Made by a program: the position numbers and the translations under genes. Under the pieces are notes generated by a model, which saw only the letters and a list, made by a program, of their open reading frames with translations, was not told where the DNA came from and ran no database searches. Positions 57,701 to 64,000 of a DNA stretch of 64,000 nt are shown here, piece after piece. Source of the DNA: Coniochaeta sp. PMI_546 (lineage: Eukaryota; Ascomycota; Sordariomycetes; Coniochaetales; Coniochaetaceae); the NCBI GenBank assembly GCA_021432605.1, contig MU271151.1, positions 682,001 through 746,000 of the forward strand. The letters are read 5' to 3'. How positions within the stretch are numbered: position 1 is the stretch's first letter; each line of letters opens with the position of its first letter.

Positions 57701-60006
57701 CTTCCCTCCCGAGGGATGTCCAGCATTACCGCGGCGAGCCACTCACGGATTGGCTAGCTGCCTGGGACAACATTAGGGATGTATTCGAGAAAGCGGTGTC
57801 GGCCAGCAATGAGACGACTTTCTGCTTCTTCATCGACGCTCTGGATGAGAGCGAAGCGGCCGCCACAGGCCGTAGAGGAAGCAACAACCTGGGGGCATAC
57901 GACGTACTGATTGACTTCGTGCGGAGCTGCGAACGGCATACTAATATCAAGCTCTGCATTTCTAGCAGGACCTTGCCGCAATTCTCTTTCCGTTTCCGCG
58001 AGATTCCCCGCGTGGCTGTGCAGGATTACAACCGCGAAGATATCGAGATATATGTCAAGCACCGGCTGTCAGATGTGACAGCCTTGGAGGACGACGTCGT
58101 AGAAGATCTGGTAAACGCCGTCGTCAAGGGCTCCGAAGGCGTGATGCTATGGGCAGTCATGGTGGTTGAGCAGCTCCTGCGCGGCATCGAGGTCGGCGCC
58201 TCGAACAGCGACCTCTGGAAGCAGCTCCGATCGGTGCCACGCAGCCTCGCGGATCTCTACAAGAGAATGATGGCCGAGATTCCTCGAAAGCACAGGCGGG
58301 AGTCGGCCAGGATCTTCCGTCTCGTGGTGACAGCACCGGGTCCTCTGGACCTGGAGCTGCTCGATCTGGCAGCGGAGGACTATATCGAGGGCTCCTCGGC
58401 TGGCCGGAAGAGCAATCTGCGGGCGGCCAACGCTGTCATCGGCGAGCGTTCGCCTCGAAGCGAGGACCCGAGCGCGTTCCAAGTTCGGATGAAGCGGCGA
58501 ATCTCCAACTTGTGCGTCGATTTTCTCACTGTTCATGACGACGGCCAAGTCCAATTTATCCACTCGACAGCCAAAATGTTTGTTTCTGAGCATCTAGAGG
58601 AGTTTTCGCCGCAAGATGACGACCCTGGGTTTGATGCGCCTGTGAACTTGCTCAGCGGGACCATAATGCGACTGAAGGAGGCTTTGCAACCGTTTTTCCG
58701 AGGCGGGAGGGTCCTCAGCTTCCCCCGCGGGCTAGAAAAGGAGCAGTCCACCGTAGCTAGGTACGTCCAAGAAGCGGTAGTCGCAGCTGTCTGTGCCGAC
58801 GCGCAGGCGAAGGATGAAAATTCGTATCTTCGGCTGGTCGACGAACTCGGCACCACGTGTTTCCAGGTGAGGTCGCTCCGGGATCCACGGAACACGGCTG
58901 CTGCCGGCGGCTCCAAACCGGTCCGTAGACGGTTTCAAGGACTGTCTCAAGAGCACTACTCCTCGCTCCTAGCAATCAAAGCTGGGCTGTGGAAGTACGT
59001 CGCCAGCACTACCGACGACGTGACTGTTGAACTCAAGGACGAGTCAGGGAGGTCGCTCCTCTGGTACGCACTTAACCGACAGGAGCTAAGACACCTTCCG
59101 TGGGGCGATGTTACACCAGTATCTCCAGAAGATCGCGACCTTCCTGATCCAAAGGTGGTGAGGGATCTTCTCAGTCTGGGAAGTCACGCGAACGAATCGG
59201 GCCTCTGGCAGAAAGTCCTCGAGGCTGGATATCACTGCTTTGCGACTGACATCGTCCCCGACCACCCTGGCCCCGAGCAGACAGCGGAGAATGGCGAGAA
59301 ATGGGTGTCGATCACGACTTACTTCCTTGAACACGGGGCCGACGCGAGTATCGCCTTTATGACGCGATTCCGGAACCGGTTCATCGAGGCAGCATCACCA
59401 CCGGATTTTCCTGAAGCCTCGTCGGCCAACGAACCGTTCGAGAAGGAAATCACACCACGGACCACGCTGAACGAGACCATTCGGGTTCAGCGGCTGTACC
59501 ACGAGCAATATCGGCGGATGCTGGCTATGGTCAAGGAGCGCGCCGGGCCGGGCCTGAGCGACAGCGACAGACATGGCCATGGCCCGTGGTCCTCCGGGGA
59601 TATGTACCTCCATCCAGGTCTTCCACTGGTAGCCACGCCTATGGAGCTCCCGGCAGACGGATCATCGACGCCGCCATTGTGGCTAGAGAAACCGGAACCC
59701 CGGCCAATGCCGCCGCATTCGCCGCCACCGCACGACCCGACGGCAATGCTACCGCCGCCGGCGGACAGAGCTGGAAGAAGTTCGCTACGACTATCGTCGT
59801 TCCCTTTCCGCAGGAGCAAGGGCAAAGATAAGCACAAAGGCAAGGATAAAGGTAACGGGGACGGCGACGAGCACCCCTCGACCTCGAGTCCTGAGCCAAC
59901 GCCGAAACTCTACAGTGTCGCGGAACGCGCTCTGTTGGTACGCCCGCATTTTCGAAAGACTAGCAGCTCGGCTTCGGCGAGCGGCGAGCAGTCGAGGCGT
60001 GCATGA
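51733..60006 (+). CDS. Giant NLR-like fusion: hydrolase-NTPase-ANK-hydrolase-NTPase
   Basis: A 2,591-codon model from exons 51733-51968, 52027-52306, 52360-52677, 52735-52954, 53029-53181, 53238-56881, 56938-57115, 57210-57269 and 57320-60006. All junctions are GT-AG and hold one frame. Order: SesB-like alpha/beta hydrolase 1 (about 79-330; DIVFVHGL, elbow AHSLGG with Ser164, GTPHRA); P-loop NTPase 1 (GAEGSGKS 458-465; IFIIDGIADL near 605); about eight ankyrin units (about 1095-1350); hydrolase 2 (about 1400-1640; VVLVHGYHG, GHSLGG 1492-1497, GTPHRG); NACHT-type NTPase 2 (GKPGSGKT 1752-1759; FFIDALDESE near 1867); and a Pro-, then Lys/Gly-rich tail. The junction between ankyrins and hydrolase 2 is open with no stop, so two separate genes are hard to draw, though ATG 56220 (MIAPPKLN) could start a second one. 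SesB-type hydrolases are known NLR effectors in fungi. Confidence 0.8.
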
Positions 60007-60821
60007 GGGGCAGGGTACTCGGCGGTTCACGGTATGGAAGCGCGTTTCTAGAATTTATCGGACTTAGTCTTCTCCTATCCCTTCTCTTTATATGTTTGAT
60101 TGGTCTTAGTCTGTATATACGAGATGGCTTACGGAAGCCTAATGAAGAGTCGAGAGCCGGTTCCGCGATGAGAATGAGGCACATGATCAATCCCTTCTTC
60201 TACGGCTGTCCAGGCTTGAACGTCTGCCGCCTCTGCCGTTGGTGGACGACGTCGAGGACGAGGCTGTCAATGTCTAAGTGAAGCAGAAAGCTTTCGCTGC
60301 TTTGCCAATGCCAATCGAAACCTGCAGTCTATCCGCAATCCTTCTCTCCTTCCACTTGCAGATCCCAATCACCTCCAACTGTACGACTAATGGCAAGGAA
60401 GGATCCAGTTGCGCGATGGTCTTCAGTCGCTTCCGTGTAGTCACGTGACTGATGACAATGCCCCGTATGTCTCGTCCCGTCCCGTCTTCGGTCCCTTTGT
60501 TCGGGCGTCTGGACAATCCATGCTTTACTCCTTCAACCCTGTGAGCATCGAGTCTCCGATCACTCAAGCCTGCACATTGTCTGCATCGGCTGACAGCGAG
60601 AATGTGTAAACACCCATCTGAAACTACGTCTACATGGGCTATCTATGCATCTCGCAGCCCACAGCCGCTTTCCAGCCCGTTTGGGAATGGCGCTGGCTCA
60701 GCCGCAGCGAGATACATGAAGTCTGCCTTAGCACCTTGAATAAAGTGCACCCGGCTCTCGGACGTCTCCATCGTCTGATCATCTCCGTCACAAATGTATT
60801 TCCAAGTAGCAGATTAACCCG
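60007..60821. other. Intergenic region between two NLR-like genes
   Basis: The 0.8-kb gap between the giant gene stop and the HeLo gene start. The segment 60050-60130 is AT-rich and fits a 3' UTR and poly(A) region. The rest has only short open frames. Confidence 0.5.
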
Positions 60822-63800
60822 ATGGCAGAGATCGCCGGTCTAGCTTTAGGAGTCGTAGGAGTTGCTGGCCTGTACAGCGTTACGTTGCAGGTCTTTGAGC
60901 AGATATCCAATGCGGCCAGCTTCAACCGCGACTTTGCGACTCAACAGGCCAAGTTGAAGGCCGCCTTGACATCCCTCCGCGTCTGGGGTTCGGGGACCGG
61001 CTTCACAACCGAAGGTATCCTTCTACCTGATCATCATGCGGTTTTGGACGACGAGCGCATTCTTTATGACGTACAGTCCGCTCTCTTCTGCATCAGAGAC
61101 GCTTGTTCGCAATTGCACGCTTGTTTCGACAAGTCTGATCAGGCCCCTGCCAACGCGCAACACGGCGCAGGGAGTCAGACTCGAACCGGGGTTCGGAAGA
61201 AGATCACGGCCGCGGGCAAGCGTCTTCGATGGGCGTTCCAAGAGAAGACGAAGGTCGAGGACCTTCTCAATCAAGTCATTTGCCTTGTTGGCCTGCTGTA
61301 CCAGATTGCGAGACCCAAAGATGCCGCTTCTCTTGAGTCGGACGCCAAACTGAATGAGATCCTGTACACCAGCCAAGGTAAGTGGCATGCGATTGCACTT
61401 TTCCTCGGGAGATAGTACTAACAGTGCTACAGAGCAGTCACTGCGGATAGCCGATGGTCTCGTGAGCCAGGCAAAAGAGCTACAGTTGCGCAAGCAAGAA
61501 GACATTGGTAGGCACCGTGTACATTCGCAGTCCATCACCAGTTCTCGTCATGCTCACTCTCTCGTCTTTGATGTGTAGAGACATGGCTAGACGCACCTCG
61601 GACCCACCTGGTCTACCACGCAGCGCTCTCGAAGGCCCTACCAGGAACCTGCCAGTGGATCACTGAAGATACACTTCTTCAGCGATGGATCGATCACTCG
61701 CCGCTTTCGTCACCAGATTCCGTACAAAGCTTGTGGCTGTACTCTCGAATTGCCGGAGCTGGCAAGACTGTTGCCGCTTCCAAGCTCGTTGAATCTCTTA
61801 AGACAGACCGGAATCGTCCTGTAGCGTACTACTTCGGTACACACGAATCCAGCACAACGCACGGCTTTAACGGCATTGTGCGTAGCTGGCTACTTCAGTT
61901 GACTCGCTGCTATGGCTGGGAAGCCGTTGAGGCCGCCTACGATAGATCGATCAACGAGGACAAGCCTATGGATCCCTGGGCTATCCTTCGGTCAATGCTG
62001 GCCAGCAACGCTTCTACATACCTCGTGCTCGACGGCCTGGATGAAGTTGAAGACCGAAACGGAAAGTATGCCACTACTGTTCGTGGCGACTTTCTAAGAA
62101 GTCTTCTGGCCACGATTCGCGGGACAACGACACATCTGCTGATCGTTAGTCGGTATGAACAAGATATTGAGCAAGTCATTTCCAGCTGCAACCGAGGGGA
62201 AGAACATGCTACCATCGTCCAGTCGGAAATACAACTGCAACAGACAGCAGTCGATATTGAACGCGTTGCACAACATCGAGTCTCTGCCATGTTCCCAACC
62301 TGGACCGAGGAGCAACGCAACAATGTTGTTGCGGCTCTGGTCAAGAGAGCTGATGGCATGTTCGTTCTTCTTCGTGCTGTTCTCGAGCAAATTGGAGAGA
62401 GTTCTACCTACAGCGCTGTGCTATTCGCCGTGTCGCAGCCGCTCTCAGGTCATTCCAATACGGATATGCTTCAGCAAGCGTATAGTAGTCAAGTGGAGAA
62501 GATCCTCAGCTTACCACAAGCTGTCCGGGATTTCTGCCTCAGTGTCCTGCTATGGGTTCAACAGAGCGCCCGCCCCCTCAAGCTTGGAGAACTTCTAGAT
62601 ATACTGCAGGTTATGTCGAGAAAAGACGGCGAGACGTCCGAAATCCCCAGCATAAAAAGTCTACATGACCTCGAGCTACGTCTATTGCGACACTGCCCGA
62701 TTTTCTTATCCCTGCGGAGTGATGCGGACGTTTTTCAGCACCGCACTCTCCATCTCGCCCACTACTCTGTCAAGGAGTTTCTCCAGTACACCGGATCTCT
62801 GGAAAACTCCAAGTTCAAGCACTGGAAGCTGTTCCATGGAGGATCATCAGCCAATGCTTACCTCAGCAAAGCATGCTTGACGTATCTTCTACAGGCAGAA
62901 TTCGCCAAGTATCCAGCAGAACCGGTCCCCGGCTCATCGAGAGGCTTCTTCCAGTACCGAGAGGATTTTGCTGACAACCTGAAGCGCAAGTACATGTTTT
63001 ACGACTATGCTGCTTCGTTCTGGTGGCGGCATCTGGATTTGTCCTGCAGCAAGCCGGAGTTTGTGGCCTTTATTGAGTCCGGAGCACCCGCGATCAAGAA
63101 AATAGACGGAGAGACCAACGTCACGGATACGATCAAGCAAGTAGAGCAGCTGCTGGAAGTCTTGTCCACTAAACATGCAAAGGGATATGAGAAGTTCTTG
63201 CCGCTCGACATCGAGCTTCAGAACCTATGTCTCGACTTCCTCGGGCTCAGAGGTGACGAGGCGTGCTGCAATTATAAGGTCTGGAGGCACTATTCTCTGG
63301 GCGTCTGGACTGCAAACGACGACGATTACCTGTCTCATGCGAGGGACCACTTGGCATATCCGCATCGCATGTTCGCCCAGAATTGGACATCGAAGCCACA
63401 TTGGCGGGCGTTGGACTTGTACATGTGGCAAGGCCACTTGTTCACCACGTATCGAGACCGGCGGAAGCTACGACTGCAGAGCCGTCTACTGGAAGCTATG
63501 TGCATGCATTCAACCGGCATGGCTGCTCTCCTTGCGGACGAAGGCGCGGATATCAACTTTGTCTGGCCAGATCATCGCCAGACTCTCGCCATGTACTCAG
63601 CGTACGGCAGTACGTCCTCGTCATCGCTGTTCTTCCACATCTTCCTCACACACTTCGGGGCCAGCACGGAGTTGAACAAACCGGTCTTCCCGGTGCATAT
63701 CCCGATCAACGGAACAGTGTTTCGTGCAGGCGGAGGCGGATGGTTCAACCCGCGGACGCTCTGGGGCTTCCTCTTTGGCAACGTTCTGCAGCACAAGGTG

Positions 63801-64000
63801 TTCAACGCGTGGCATTTCGACGACCCGGGGCTGTATGCTTCTTCGATGTCCGACCTTGACACGATCCGTGCTATGCTGTTCTGGCACATCGAGGTGAACA
63901 ACCGCAGCCTGTTCTTTCCGTCCGCAGTACATGCTGCTCTCTTGAACACGCAGGCTATGACAACGGACAAGGTTGCAATGGTCAACCTTCTTTTGAACAA
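60822..64000 (+). CDS. HeLo-domain NLR with P-loop NTPase (partial)
   Basis: At least 1,017 codons, running off the window. Exons: 60822-61377, 61433-61507 and 61579 to beyond 64000. Residues 1-200 match the HeLo domain (VVGVAGLYSVTLQVFEQISN, FNRDFATQQAKLKAAL), a helical membrane-targeting death domain known from HET-S. The NTPase follows with P-loop IAGAGKT at 268-274 and Walker B YLVLDGLDEVED near 357-368, plus LLIVSRYEQDIEQ as sensor-like block. A winged-helix-like region (VRDFCLSVLLWVQQSARPLK) and HLAHYSVKEFLQYT, the hallmark end of fungal NACHT/NTPase cores, come next. From about 850 the sequence becomes repeat-like (MAALLADEGADINFVW), suggesting C-terminal ankyrins. It is expected to sense non-self cues and trigger cell death; the ligand is unknown. 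Second-exon splice sites keep the frame (EQSL...QEDI). Confidence 0.85.

Noticed and set aside
1-64000. tRNA, rRNA, CRISPR array, LTR element or intact DNA transposon
   Set aside because: No cloverleaf, rRNA block, regular spacer array, reverse transcriptase or transposase translation was noticed on either strand by eye. A tRNAscan or repeat search could still find short ones.

Overview
The window reads as the nuclear genome of a filamentous ascomycete (Pezizomycotina, probably a Sordariomycete). The reasons are short GT-AG introns of about 50-130 nt, Zn2Cys6 regulators, HET, HeLo and NACHT-type allorecognition genes, two P450s and a rhodopsin-domain membrane protein. No rRNA, tRNA, CRISPR array or intact transposon was recognised. 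Gene models were built by hand from reading frames and splice signals. The exon lengths of every complete spliced model sum to a whole number of codons, but no transcript evidence was available.

Left part (0-17 kb), mostly housekeeping and metabolism: a Dal5-type anion permease facing a GH31 glucosidase-like enzyme, a seven-helix rhodopsin-domain protein, a small two-exon gene behind a CCAAT/TATA promoter, mitochondrial GatB, and an AMSH-type JAMM deubiquitinase.

Middle (17-34 kb), an accessory metabolic group: a P450, a Zn2Cys6 regulator and an MFS exporter in tandem on the minus strand, a dihydroxyphthalate-decarboxylase-like enzyme divergent from the exporter, a multicopper oxidase, ankyrin genes and fragments, a TPR relic and a second P450. 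No PKS, NRPS or terpene backbone gene lies inside the window. The set would suit breakdown or tailoring of an aromatic compound.

Housekeeping returns at 35-44 kb: clathrin-adaptor beta subunit, a HIRIP3/DEK_C-like nuclear protein and a beta-carbonic anhydrase, with a HET-domain gene between the last two.

Right part (45.8-64 kb), dominated by predicted non-self-recognition genes: a subtilisin-like protease at the end of a long uncharacterised protein, an orphan protein divergent from it, a 2,591-codon gene that fuses two hydrolase-NTPase units around ankyrin repeats, and a HeLo-NTPase NLR that runs off the window. This block is the best candidate for an undescribed system: two NLR-like modules in one polypeptide beside an intracellular protease. 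That function is inferred from domain architecture and gene context only.
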